From Mermis nigrescens (lineage: Eukaryota > Nematoda > Enoplea > Mermithida > Mermithidae), in assembly GCA_036768485.1 (NCBI GenBank), contig JAVLUZ010000626.1, forward strand, positions 336,001 through 400,000: 64,000 nt of DNA. The letters run 5' to 3'. Below, in pieces: positions 22,403-32,874 of the stretch. The notes beneath the pieces are model-generated. The model was not told the origin of the DNA. It saw only the letters and a program-made list of their open reading frames with translations, and ran no database searches. A program made the translations under genes and the position numbers. Position 1 is the stretch's first letter; each line of letters starts with the position of its first letter.

Positions 22403-23036
22403 TTTACCATGTACACATCTATGTACATGCATATATCATTAGAAATCGCGCTTTTGTATTTAAAATTAAGGCAGTGTCAAAGATTTCTGGTTATTCATAG
22501 GTCCGCTTTTATATTCAAATTTAGAATAAACTGATACCTACTCAAAGGATTTTGGAAAAATGTGATCGAAATTGTACCTAGTTTTTAACTTTTTCACCTC
22601 TGATAACGACGTATAGTTTTTATTCTTTAATTTAATTTATTTATGTCATATGAAAGGCATTTATGTACATTATTTAATATGCAAAACAATTTTTCGCTCT
22701 TTCCATTCGATAAAGTCCAACTGGGAGAGTCAAGAATTGAGATTTTTGAACTGAAATGACCTCAAAAACTGGATAAGTACCAAAATAGCACACAGTTTCT
22801 TGGACAATTTAAAGCATTTTTGAACAACATTTAAGATTTTTCCCGTGAAAATTTTCATGATTCCATTCCAAAGGGTAGACCCTATACGGGCATGTCTGGT
22901 GCCTAGGTAACTACGTAACAATATACAACGGTAGTTATGCAGTCAAATGTCTACCGAAAATGCACGTGGGAGCAGCTGGGCATACGTAACTGGGCAGCAC
23001 GCAAATTCTGGGGGATCAGGCAGGATGGGTCAAATC
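22403..23036. repeat. Flank segment F, copy 1 (other copies 30368 and 54229)
   Basis: Starts at the empty target CATGTA and runs through ATATATCATTAGAAA, an R2 copy (22715-22905), GGGCATGTCTGGTGCC and a broken M1 end (CATACGTAACTGGGCAGCAC, 22981) to the next M1 start. The same series follows the palindrome at 54229 and its half copy at 30368. A 63-codon frame here is not conserved. Confidence 0.75.
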
Positions 23037-23141
23037 CATACGTAGGCAACAAAAAAGTTCTGGGGGAGGGTGCGAGATTTTTCAAAGGTCCAAAAATGGC
23101 CTTAAAAATGGTGGTATGGCGAAGAAAACATCATTTTTCGA
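23037..23141 (+). mobile_element. M1 MITE truncated at the edge of the large inverted repeat
   Basis: CATACGTAGGCAAC start, with the target copy GTCAAATC at 23029..23036; identical to the first part of the complete MITE at 54868. It stops at TTTTTCGACG, where the arm of the inverted repeat begins, so the rearrangement cut through it. Confidence 0.8.
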
Positions 23142-23453
23142 CGCCCCTCCCCCCTATTGGCCCAAAAAAGTGCGAAAAATTAAGCATTTTTGAGCGATTT
23201 TTTTGCGATTTTCGGGTTAAAACGGCTAATTTTTCCGCCCAAATCAGGGTTTCGCCCCCCCCCCCTTAGGGGTACGGCCCCCCTTATTAGGAAAATCCTA
23301 GATCCGCCACTGGACGTTTTATGAAGAAAAAACAAGGCAAAATAAAGGCCAAAACGATGGAAATTGAAAATTTTCGTTGAAACTGCTTCAAATTGACCAT
23401 AAACTGTGTAATAACGTAGTTTTAACCTTATTTTAGGGATTTTAACAGTTATC

Positions 23454-23618
23454 TATTGTCTGTTTCACACAACTTCGGTCATAAATTTTTAAACTATCTC
23501 CGACAATAATCTGACAGATTGCGATTATAGCATTGATCTGATATCATAACCCTTGGCTTACATACTGTCGTTAAAAATTCTTAGAATTTATGCACGAAGT
23601 CATGTGAAACAGACTATA
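23454..23618. mobile_element. M2 MITE (TATTGTCTGTTTCAC ends), left arm
   Basis: TIR TATTGTCTGTTTCACAC / ATGTGAAACAGACTATA. Mirror copy at 37080..37243. Confidence 0.75.
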
Positions 23619-24357
23619 TGTAGTTCATTTTGGCCCCAAAAAGCTCAATTTTTGACGCCCCAGATCGGCTGACTCCCAGATCTGTCATCATGCTTTGCAG
23701 TGCATCTATCCGCACCGTAGATGCACAGCATGGCCGGTTTGGGTGGTCAAGAAATATGCTTTTTTAGGGCCGAAATGACCTCGAAAACTAGTGTAAGCGC
23801 TAAAATATTGTTAAAACTATGTACATAATTACACAGTTTCTGGTCAATTAAAGCAATTTTGAAGGAGATTTAATCCGTTTTTAGCCTTCATTTTAGCCTT
23901 ATTTTCCCAAGAAAATTTTTAATTTTTACATTCTCGAGGCTCTAAACCCTAACCTTCTCCCCACGTGCATTTCTGGTCCGTACCGGACCCCCTGAGAATC
24001 TGAAAGACCCCCAAAAATTAATACTCTTAGAAATGAATTTTCAGTGCAACTCTACAGAATTTGGTTGCTCTTGCTTTCGATACGACTATGAACGCGACTT
24101 GTAAAGTCATATCCAGAATCTTTTAAGTTAGTACTTCCTCAAATTTTCACTGTTTGGCCAGAAAAGTCAGAACCAAATGCATTTTTCTTCGGGCCGCAAC
24201 CTACATAATTCTGGGGTAATCGCGAAAAATAACCGCCGAAAATTCAATTCTGAATTTTTTCCTGATTCGGAGAGGGCTTTTAGATTCTGTAGAGGTTTGA
24301 GGCCTCCATTCCCTTGTGTGGCACAACCTGACAAGCAATTGGGAGGGGCTTTAGGTC

Positions 24358-25172
24358 AGTGGCGGGTTTGGGGTGACCGCTTCTCTGTCGTCAAAAAAAA
24401 TTTGGGCGCAACGAAGACTACTTAATTATTTTTTGATGATTTTAGCCATTTTATCATGATTTTTCACATATGCGCTTCGCGCCGGGTAGTACTCATTAAT
24501 GACATTTAATGATTTTCTTACAACTGCGTAATACATAGTATCAGTGGCACGCATAAGTGTTCCAGAAGAGGGTTGGGGGATTGACTCCCAGAATGGCTAC
24601 AGATCCTGCAAAATAGCTGCGATTTTCCCCGAATTGCCGATTTTTCATTAAAAAAATTGTGAAAAGCGTGCCTTTTCTTGCATTTTTGGCTGATTTTACT
24701 GGCGGATTTTGAGGGGCGCCGGGGCGGCCGCCCCTTCCCTGTCATAAAAAATACGAGTATTTGCGGCGCAATAAAGAATGGTATTTTTTGACGATTTCAG
24801 CTATTTCTATTATTATTTTTCAAATTTTTCCAGCGTTTCGCGCCGAATAGTAATCATTACTCACATAAATTTACGTCAGAAAAGTAGTATTTCTACAGAA
24901 CAAAGATTTTGTAGCTCATTTAATGATTTCTCAGTGTTTTTCGGCGATTTGTGTTGATTTCTGTATTAATTTTGCTAGTTTTTCATTAGGTAAAAAGTTC
25001 GGAAAGTTTAGAAAATTTTTTCTTTTTGTGTCAGCAACAATTTAGCCTATAAAAAATAACAAAAACTGGTACTTTGAGCGTAATATACGAATTTTTAGAC
25101 ATAATTTTTAACAATTTTAGGCAAATTTTGGGTTCCACCCCCCCCCCACTCAATAAATCCCAAATCCGTCAT
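24358..25172. mobile_element. hAT-like non-autonomous element remnants with CAGTGGCGG-type ends
   Basis: CAGTGGCGGGTTTGGGG at 24358 and AAATCCGTCATTG ending at 25172 are inverted ends of the kind that bound the complete element at 63299..63790; an internal CTGGCGGATTTTGAGGGG at about 24699 suggests two overlapping copies. Shared blocks include GCGCTTCGCGCC and TAGTACTCATTAATGACAT. The mirror image is in the right arm (35.57-36.38 kb). Confidence 0.5.
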
Positions 25173-25223
25173 TGGTGACAGGCTTTCGTACGCTTTGCAT
25201 GTGTATACACGTTAAGAATAGGT

Positions 25224-25770
25224 GTGTGTTCACGTCGCAAACGCCATAATCCAGATTCATCCTCTACTTCAAATGAGGTGTCATCTTTTGCTGATGCAAT
25301 TAATCGTGCTCCGTTTTTACAGCAAATGCATATTACAGTTGCTTCTAGAAAATCTTTTCGAAGTGAAAAGACGGATAAACGTAAATTTTTCAGTGAATTT
25401 GAAAGATTGGCAAATATTTGCAAAATTGATAAAGCGGAAAGAGCTGAATATTTGTCATCATTTTTTGACGATTATGCTTTGAGCTTATATGAAGCTTTGC
25501 CTGCTGAAGTGCGTAAATCATACTCAAAAACTAAGTATGCTATAATCGCAGAATTTCGTCCACTCGATCATGATACTTTGTATGATCGCTTCCTTGACCA
25601 TAGCAACAGCTTAATGAGTCTGTGCAAGCGTATTTTCTTGCGATTCATTAAGAATTAAAGCAAGCGCAACCTGAAATTGAGGTTGATTCGTCGCAATTTA
25701 ATTCAATGCTTAGACATCAACTAAAGCGTGGTCTAATATTACCCGAAATAGGTATCATTCGACAAAAATG
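25224..25770 (+). pseudogene. LTR-retrotransposon gag N-terminal fragment, left arm
   Basis: An open stretch of 144 codons shows a retrotransposon capsid-like layout: a charged N-terminus, then FFSEFERLANICKIDKAE, YLSSFFDDYALSLYEALP, AEVRKSYSKTKYAIIAEF and a DRFLDHSNSL tail. The pattern 'F...FE.L...C.I......YL.....D.AL..Y..LP.E.....' is that of Ty3/gypsy-type Gag. A frameshift after about codon 130 and an in-frame stop disable it, and the gag breaks off at 25744-25748 (GAAAT), where a 2-kb insertion begins. The mirror copy (35.08-35.51 kb) has an extra frameshift. Confidence 0.65.
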
Positions 25771-25964
25771 AGTTTCGAAACCAGCGAACCGCGATAGGAG
25801 AAGCATAGAGGTGTTAGAACAAACGAAGACCAGCCAAGTGGCAGCCGCGGAAAGAAAACCGGAACGTGCAAGCTGCAAAGCTGATGGAAATATGACAGAG
25901 GAAAGGCGAAGCAGAACCAGTGAAAGAGTGAAGCGATCCTGAACCGATTAGTCATGTGATAAGT

Positions 25965-26640
25965 TTATTTGGAATAATAAAGAGACATGCGTATGTGTTT
26001 GACCCTTCGTAACTCATTATACTGTAACATATCACGTTTACCGCATTAGTGTAAAGGACCAGGAAGTAGGTAATTTTTACCCCCATGAGGTGGGTGCGGG
26101 TAAATGTGGGACGTTCAAAGTACAATGAAACAGACTATATGGAATAAAAAACAGACATGCGGATGTGTTTTATTATACTGTAGAATATAAAGTAAATAGC
26201 ATAAGTTCAAAGGACATTAACATAAAATCATGAAGTAGGTAATTGATAACACCATGTAATTTATACCCCCATTAGGTGTGTGCGGGTAAATGTTGGACGT
26301 GCAAAGTACAATGAAACAGACTATATGGAATAAAAAACAGACATGCGGATGTGTTTTACTGCTTGTAACTCATTATACTGTAGAATATAAAGTAAATAGC
26401 ATAAGTTTAAAGGACATTTACATATAAACATGAAGTAGGTAATTGATAACACAATTAGGCAGATGTGTTTGACTCCTTGTAACTCATTATACTGTAGAAT
26501 ATCACGTTTACCGCATTAGTTTAAAGGACGTTTACATAAAATTATGAGGGAGGTACATAATTTTCAACCCCAATAGGTTTGTCCGGATAAATAAGGGACG
26601 TTCAAAGTTCAATGAAACAGACGATTACATGATCCGAAAT
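25965..26640 (+). repeat. Tandem satellite, about 4 units of 170-190 bp
   Basis: Each unit runs GGAATAAAAAACAGACATGC, ATGTGTTT, CTCATTATACTGTA, a AAAGGAC block, GAAGTAGGTAA, CCCCATTAGGTGTG and AATGAAACAGACTATAT. The last words are the end of M2-type MITEs. Mirror copy at 34.1-34.8 kb. Confidence 0.85.
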
Positions 26641-26994
26641 GATTGGTACGGATGTAGGAGATTAGTGAGGAACGTACTTATAGAAACGATAGAATATGAT
26701 ATTAGTGAAAATCTGTTGAACACAAGTTTGGTCTTTTTACTGATTTTAGTAAAGCCTTAACGCATTTGCTCAAGTACCTTCCTTTATGAAAATTATCGTA
26801 TCACAAATATTACTGTATCACAGAAATCGAACTACTTTCTATATTCACTACAGGCGAGGATCGGATTGGACAACATTTAAGAGGCTGACGTAAGCGATTG
26901 GTAGGAAAAAGCGCAAAACTTTGTTTTTTTAGACTTCTGCGAAATCCGTCAACAGCGAATCAAATTGATTCGCGCTAAATTTTCTAGCATCACT

Positions 26995-27060
26995 GGAAAA
27001 ATTACCTATAAAAAGGGGATGCAAATGATGCAATGCTCCCGCGCGCATTGTTAAGTTTTA
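26995..27060 (+). promoter_or_regulatory. Promoter-like TATAAAAAGGG site inside the inserted element
   Basis: CCTATAAAAAGGGGATG at about 27005 is a strong TATA box match, with TGTTAAGTTTTATTCAAT about 45 bp downstream. Present in mirror orientation in the right arm (about 33.74 kb). No coding frame follows, so it may be the promoter of the decayed inserted element. Confidence 0.3.
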
Positions 27061-27512
27061 TTCAATGTGACGCACTGGACGGGTGAATATGTAAGGAATC
27101 GCTATGTGGTGGGCACAGGTATCAGTGAAGAAGCGGAAGGCACCAACGGCCAGGACGAGTTTGAATGTGCTTTTGCCAGCATGCATTCTTTGAGAATTCG
27201 AGAATTCGAGTATACCCATATAGAAAGTCCTTGGATTCGTTAATTTCGGCTGATACCACTAATTTTGCTGCCCTTTAACTATATCATATTTTCAACAGAT
27301 TAGCAGCTAGAACGTTCCGGTTCTTTTGTCCGCGCCCGAAAATCAATACTACTATGGATTTTCACTCATCTTGATGCTCCAATCGCACTTCGCTAATTGA
27401 TTATTGTGACAGAAGCCCGACGAACTGGAGGATTAGAATAGTGAGGTGTAAACAACATATTTTCTAATCATTAAGTTGAGCTTAGCACTGGCTTAGGCTT
27501 AGGCTTAGTTAT

Positions 27513-27655
27513 GTGCCTTCAAATTGGTGCCAGGGGATGATGTAAGCCTGAGTCAGATGGGGCGAAAATTGCAGGAGCGAGCGAAGCGAGTGAAACAATT
27601 TTTGCCCCATCTTTGGCTTAGGCTTAGATCATCCCCTGACACCAATCTGAAGCCT
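27513..27655. repeat. Long hairpin (arms about 60 bp)
   Basis: AATTGGTGCCAGGGGATGAT pairs with ATCATCCCCTGACACCAAT, continuing through AAGCCTGAGTCAGATGGGGC and GCCCCATCTTTGGCTTAGG to a loop at GAGCGAGCGAAGCGAG. Mirror copy at 33.09-33.23 kb. Confidence 0.8.
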
Positions 27656-28857
27656 CAAACAGCACTTTTTGGGCTTCTAATCATCATGAGCAGCGCGATG
27701 AACCCAAGTTAAGAATGATTCTTAAAACACACAGTTATCTGCCTTTTGCTATGTCGGTGCTATACATGATATCAATTTTAGCATAAATTTTTGATTCTTT
27801 TTTCCTAGAGAACTTCCGCTGGGTGCAAAAGTTTACTTTTCTGTGCGGGAAATTTCTAGAGTTTTAATAACAAGTACTAATTTGTGCAATGGAGTGGAAC
27901 CACTCAAAAATTGCGAAAAATTCGGAAATTTTCTACAAATGCATGTACACTTTCTTTATTTTCATGCTTTGGAGACAGAAAAGGTGGCTATCCCTACTAT
28001 CAGAAACTGGTCATGTTTTATTGCTATTAAAATATGCTTATTTTCTATGTTTATTTTCATTTTCTTCAGCAAAAGCACATGTTTTTAGCCGAGACATCAG
28101 AACAAAATGTATGTTTTGGACAGCAAAATAGTCGCATAAAGGTAAAATCCTTCGCACATACAGAAAGATGCATTCCATATACAGATATGAGGCTTTTGCG
28201 TTGAGAATTTCCCATGTTTTGAGCCATATTTGGCACAAAAGTGTGTTTAAAATAGGAAATTTTGGCCTCTAGGTTAGCCAAAACTACATAAATTTGTTGT
28301 AAAGAAAGGGTAGTTTTTGATCGTGGTCAAAGTAACACATAGCCGTAACAAGAGGACTAAATATTTTGTTCATTTGCAAGAATATACAGGACAATTTGTT
28401 TCATATTTATTAAACTGGCTCAACCTTTACCTCCTTAATTTCATTTTCTAATGATAGATTACCAAATCTTGCAAGTTTTCCATGTTCGGATGAGAAAATT
28501 GTTTTTAGATTTCTAAAAGTTCACAAAAGCTCCTCTGTATCCCCAGATTTCTCAATGTTTTTCAGAAACAATGCAAGAATACTCAAATTCTGCAAGAAAA
28601 TTCCAAACTCTGTGATAGATTACCAAATCTTGCAAGTTTTCCATGTTCGATGAGAAAATTGTTTTTGAATTTCTAAAAGTTCACAAAAGCTCCTCTGTAT
28701 CCCCAGATTTCTCAATGATTTTCAGAAACAATGCAAGAATACTCAAATTCTGCAAGAAAATTCCAAACTCTGCAAGAAACTTTTTGATTTCTACAAGAGG
28801 AATTCCGGTTTGTGCTTGGAATTTCTCAAACTTTGAAAGAAATTTTATAGACTTACA

Positions 28858-29200
28858 GAAAGTTTCCAAACTTTACAAAAAAGTTTCCAAATTTTACAAA
28901 AAAGTTTCCAAATTTTACAAAAAAGTTTCCAAACTTTACAAAAAAGTTTCCAAATTTTACAAAATTCCTATGCTTAAGCACGTAAAAAAGTTTCCAAATT
29001 TTACAAAATAATTTCCAAATTTTACAAAAAAGTTTCTGAATTTTACAAAATAATTTCCAAATTTTACAAAACAGTTTTCAAATTTTACAAAAAAGTTTTC
29101 AAATTTTACAAAAAAGTTTCCAAATTTTACAAAAAAGTTTCCAAAGTTTACAAAATAATTTCCAAATTTTACAAAAAATTTCCAAATCTTACAAAATATG
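28858..29200 (+). repeat. 21-bp minisatellite in half palindrome
   Basis: About 16 units like CAAAAAAGTTTCCAAATTTTA. Its multiple-of-three period gives apparent protein repeats (KKVSKFY). A GCTTAAGCACG interruption near 28974 breaks the array. Same array at 46240-46556 (inverted) and 52735-53070. Confidence 0.9.
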
Positions 29201-29689
29201 TCTGATTTTTTCGTTAAACCCTTATCTTCATGTTTTATTGTCTCATAATCTTATTAAGTATTATGAACGTTTTCAGTGTGTTCATACAAAAGATCTGCAG
29301 TCTACAGAGTGATCCTCTAGCTTTAGGTTGGGGGAGATCTGTGCGAGACTGTGGACCCTTTGTAACCTTTTTCACAACCGCCTTTTCCTCACTATGGGTT
29401 ACTAAATGTTGCCTATAGTAGTTCTGGTGCCCTGTTCTATCGTGTTTGTTAAATCTCTCAAATTTCCAGCTCGGCGAATTAAAAGATACGTGTTGTAGCA
29501 TACCTACAGTGACCCCATCCACTATATTTTGCGTACGTTATTTTTTACTCATATGCATCTAATTTATTGAATTTCAGCTTTATTTGACTGTTAGTTTGTG
29601 AGATATAGAAAATCCAGAAAGCTACAGTATACCTACAGTAAGCCAATGTGCAAAGAATAAGTGACTCGCGTATATGCTGTTTCTCAAAT

Positions 29690-29945
29690 TTGAGCTCAAT
29701 CCGGCCATTGCTTCAAAAAGTACGTGTTATAACATAGCTACAGTAAGCCAGTACACGATTTTCCATATACGTTATTTTTGGCATGTAGTCTTTATATTCT
29801 GAAAATTTCAGCTCAATCCGGCCATTGGTTCAAAAAATACGTGTTATAACATAGCTACAGTAAGCCGGTTCACGATTTTCCATATACATTATTTTTGGCA
29901 TGTAGTCTTTATATTCTGAACATTTCAGCTCAATCCGGCCATTGG
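29690..29945 (+). repeat. Tandem repeat of about 123 bp
   Basis: Two and a half units of CTCAATCCGGCCATTG, TACGTGTTATAACATAGC, TACAGTAAGCC, CGATTTTCCATATAC, TTTTTGGCATGTAGT. Recurs in both arms of the complete palindrome (45.48-45.74, 53.56-53.82 kb). Confidence 0.85.
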
Positions 29946-30367
29946 TTCATGATTTATAGCAGTTTTATGATATGGTGTAAACTACTCGAGTGTAAAGTGT
30001 AAAGTGGTCAAGTGATACGCAAGTTAGAATATTGTACGCATTTAGTATGGTAAGCGGTGTTCATAGTTATCCCCTAAAAAATAAAATTCTGATAGATTCC
30101 CCCTTTTCGTATATCCCCCTGCATTAACTAGGTACTCTTGCTGTAGTGTAAAGTATGTCTGGTTGACTTGATCCGCAAATTTAAAATAGTCTCCAGTATA
30201 CCCATAGTTGGGGTTAACTATAGTGTGACGTCATCACCTGACGTCACCTCCGCAGACACAAAACATACTAGCCTATGCTTCAACACAGGACTATGCTTTA
30301 ACATTGCCTATGCTTAAGCACTGGCTATACTTTGTGTTGCGCATCCAGGGAGACCGGCTTAACTACT

Positions 30368-31475
30368 CATGTACACATGTATGTACATGCATATATCATT
30401 AGAAAGCGCGCTTTTGTATTTAAAATTGAGGCAATATTAAAGATTTCTGGTTATTCACAGGTCCGCCACTATATTCAAATTTAGATTAAACGGATACCTA
30501 TTCAAAGGATTTTGAAAAAATCGGCTCGAAATTGTAATTAATTTTCACCTAGTTTTTAGCTTTTTTACCTCCGATAACGACGCATAGTTTTTATTCTTTA
30601 ATTTAATTCATTTATGTCTTATGAAAGGCATTTATGTACATTATTTAATATGCAAAACAATTTTTCGCTCTTTCCATTCGATAAAGTCCAACTGGGAGAG
30701 TCAAGAATTGAGATTTTTGAACTGAAATGACCTCAAAAACTGGATAAGTACCAAAATAGCATACAGTTTTTGGACAATTTAAAGCATTTTTGAACAACAT
30801 TTAAGATTTTTCCCGTGAAAATTTTCATGATTCCATTCCAAAGGGTAGACCCTATACGGGCATGTCTGGTGCCTAGGTAACTACGTAACAATATACAACG
30901 GTAGTTATGCATTCAAATGTCTACTGAAAATGCACGTGGGAGCAGCTGGGCATATGTAATTGGACAGCACGCAAATTATGGGGATCAGGCTGGATGCGTC
31001 AAATCCATACGTGGGTAACAAAAAAATTCTGGGGAGGGGGAGGTGCAAGATTTTTCAAAGGTCAAAAAATGGCCTTAAAAATGGTGGTATGGCAAAGAAA
31101 ACACCATTTTTCGACGTTTCTCTTCACGCACAATCCATTGGCATCAAAAAATTTGCGAAAAAATTTTAAAAATTGGATTCTTGGGAGGTATTCTGATTTG
31201 TAGGGGTATTTTGGTTTCTCAGGGTGGGGGTGCATACCCTCAAACCCCCACGCCCAGGTGTGGTCAAATGGCCCAAAATGTTACTGAAAATAGATTTCTG
31301 ATGGTCTGTGGGGGGTTTCTCAACTTCTAGGGGTGCAACCTCCACGTCCATGTGTGAGCAGAGGAATCTCTCACAGATTGCCTACTGATGATAAGCTGAG
31401 CAAACCTATTCAGTTCTGAAGAATGGTTAAAGTGTAGGCTATAAGCGTTTTTCACGACTTGAAATTGCGAATAAC
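30368..31475. repeat. Flank segment F, copy 2
   Basis: Same series as at 22403 and 54229: CATGTACACATGTATG, R2 (30690-30880), broken M1, complete M1, then TGTGAGCAGAGGAATCTC and TTTTCACGACTTGAAATTGC. It diverges from the 54-kb copy at about 31475, where gag begins. Confidence 0.8.
31016..31262 (+). mobile_element. M1 MITE in flank copy 2
   Basis: CATACGTGGGTAACA ... CCCACGCCCAGGTGTG, flanks GTCAAATC and GTCAAATG (7 of 8). Confidence 0.85.
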
Positions 31476-31479
31476 ACCA

Positions 31480-32869
31480 TGGATTTCTGCGATGATGGTA
31501 GGTAAATTTGTACCAGCACGACTGAGAATCGGAGCTTCAGAGTCCTTATTGAGTGTTGGTGAATTCGCTAATTTTTCATAGACTGCTAACCTTCTTTGCA
31601 ATCTTTCATACTCTTCCGAAAAATCTTGAGACGCAAAACTTTCTTCACGCTTTTTAACCTCAGATGAACTTGAGGTAACCGTTTTTACGTCATTTCTAGA
31701 AGAAAAGGGCGGTTGCGGTGGGGTAAAGGTCCGGCGGGTTGGTTATCCGCTATGTATGTACGTAACATGTGGTGAATTGTTTTGTGGCGCTACAGAGTGA
31801 TAAGCAGAGTTATAATACGTATTGCGTTGTTCTGGCGGATAAGTCACGTGTTTTGGCGATAATCGTAAGGTGGAAAGCGATTATCGTAATTCTGATTTTG
31901 AAAATTTTGGCGATAGTCGTGAGGCTGAACGCGATTATCGTAGCACTGATTTTGGAATTGATTTGGCGCATAGTTTGGCGTGTAGTCATTGTAGTTTTGT
32001 CTAAAAGTTGTGCACGAGCGTCTTGAATCGAAACGTGCATCAGAATTTTGCGACATTGGCGATTTTGACTTTGTTCGCAATATCTAGGCATAGATGGCTG
32101 GCGATTATGATAATTAGGGCGCAGCAATGAGCGACTGCGATTATTCCATGATCGCGACTGATTACGAGGACGCTGTGGCAAAATCGTTTCTCAAATGTTA
32201 TGCATTTTCATCTGACTTGCACTGCTTCAGCCGTTTATAGCATTCTTCCTATGTGTGATCGGTTCGTTTGCAATATGTGCAAAATTTTGCGATGCGGTTT
32301 CCTCATTTTCGGAAGGTTTTGAGCAACTAAACGCTTTAGTGCGCAAGCAATCAGAATCGAAACTACTCGCAAAACGCACAGGATCCTTAGCAAAGCGCCA
32401 CCAGGGGTAGCAACCATAGGTGGGCAGCACCAAAATTCTGGGGGGGGTGAAAAATTTCTGGGGGGAGGGGGGTGAAAAAATTTTCAAAGGTTAAAAATGG
32501 CCTTAAAAATGGTGGTATGGCGAAAAAAACACCATTTTTCGACGTTTCTCATCGATCACTATCCAATGGCATCAAAAAATTGCCAAAAAAGCAAAAAAAT
32601 TTTTTCTGGGGGGGGGGTTATTTTGATTTCTGGGGGGGGGGTATTTCAACTTCTGGGGGTGCATACCCCAAACCCCCCCCCCACGCCCATGTGTGGTAGA
32701 AACTGCCGCATACATAAGTTGTTGGCGCTTTTTTTCGCCGCGAGCTGACGAGTTGCATACTCGGCACATTTAGCATTATGCAAAAATCCATACAAAAGAG
32801 CTTCCGGCGCACGCTGATATGCTGCAGTTAAAATTTCGGAGGAATATATTCGTTTGTACTGATTTTTCA
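31480..32869 (-). pseudogene. LTR-retrotransposon gag C-terminal fragment with zinc knuckle, broken
   Basis: Minus strand. A stretch beginning near KNQYKRIYSSEILTAAYQR (32.87 kb) and ALLYGFLHNAKCAEYATRQ is interrupted by an M1 MITE (32415..32695), then continues to a nucleic-acid-binding CCHC knuckle C-X2-C-X4-H-X4-C at about 32225-32275, with a TAG between the His and last Cys. Beyond is a long Gln/Asn/Arg/Tyr-rich tail (about 32.18-31.84 kb) and a Glu/Lys-rich end. No pol domain follows. It is the same strand and order as the N-terminal piece at 35.5-35.1 kb, so the two were one gag now split by a 2.1-kb insertion. Ty3/gypsy assignment is tentative. Confidence 0.6.
32415..32695 (+). mobile_element. 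M1 MITE inside gag
   Basis: CATAGGTGGGCAGCACC ... CGCCCATGTGTG with flanks GTAGCAAC (32407..32414) and GTAGAAAC (32696..32703). Confidence 0.85.
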
Positions 32870-32874
32870 ATTTC

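Larger units (their letters stand above)
15480..22410. repeat. Segmental duplication unit 1
   Basis: About 6.9 kb that matches 37931..45066 in the same orientation, beginning at CATATGACGTCAT and ending at GCATTTACCATGTA. It carries the LEA-like gene copy 1, fold-back B1 and several MITEs. Unit 1 has about 290 bp near 22.03-22.32 kb that unit 2 lacks; unit 2 has M1 MITEs at 42295 and 43472 that unit 1 lacks. Confidence 0.9.
23142..27708 (+). repeat. Large inverted repeat, left arm
   Basis: 4.57 kb that matches 33033..37534 in reverse complement with few differences. Outer edge at CGCCCCTCCCCC, inner edge at AACCCAAG. It includes, left to right: part of a CAGTGGCGGAT-ended element, an M2 MITE (23454..23618), an R2 copy (about 23719-23985), GGCGGATTTTGAGGGG-type hAT-like remnants (24.36-25.17 kb), a gag fragment, an inserted element with a tandem satellite, and a hairpin. 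Confidence 0.9.
25749..27708 (+). mobile_element. Element inserted in gag, left-arm copy (cut at inner edge)
   Basis: In the right arm the same DNA (32875..34986) interrupts gag between two copies of ATTTC (32870..32874, 34987..34991), i.e. a 5-bp duplication. The left-arm copy lacks the last 158 bp because the arm ends inside it. No coding frame; the edges do not read TG...CA, so I do not call it an LTR. Confidence 0.45.
27711..30367 (+). mobile_element. Half copy of the 9.16-kb palindromic element
   Basis: Matches about 51583..54228, the right arm of the palindrome, almost base for base and ends with the same terminus (CTTAACTACT) followed by CATGTA. The left arm and centre are missing; the left edge abuts the inner edge of the large inverted repeat. 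Frames inside are shared with the complete element and are judged non-coding. Confidence 0.85.

Noticed and set aside
25755..25955. 66-codon frame identical at 34781..34981
   Set aside because: Identical because the DNA is in both arms of the inverted repeat; no family resemblance and it crosses the gag/insertion junction.
27843..28281. Pairs of overlapping 60-86 codon frames on both strands, repeated at 47134-47582 and 51714-52152
   Set aside because: Same DNA in three palindrome arms; overlapping opposite frames with no codon bias or start preference.
28643..29011. 122-codon frame with KKVSKFY repeats, also at 46437 and 52514
   Set aside because: A 21-bp minisatellite is divisible by three and gives open frames by chance; copies differ by frameshifts.
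32472..32870. Several frames crossing 32.4-32.9 kb
   Set aside because: They run through the M1 MITE inserted in gag; only the gag-derived part has meaning.
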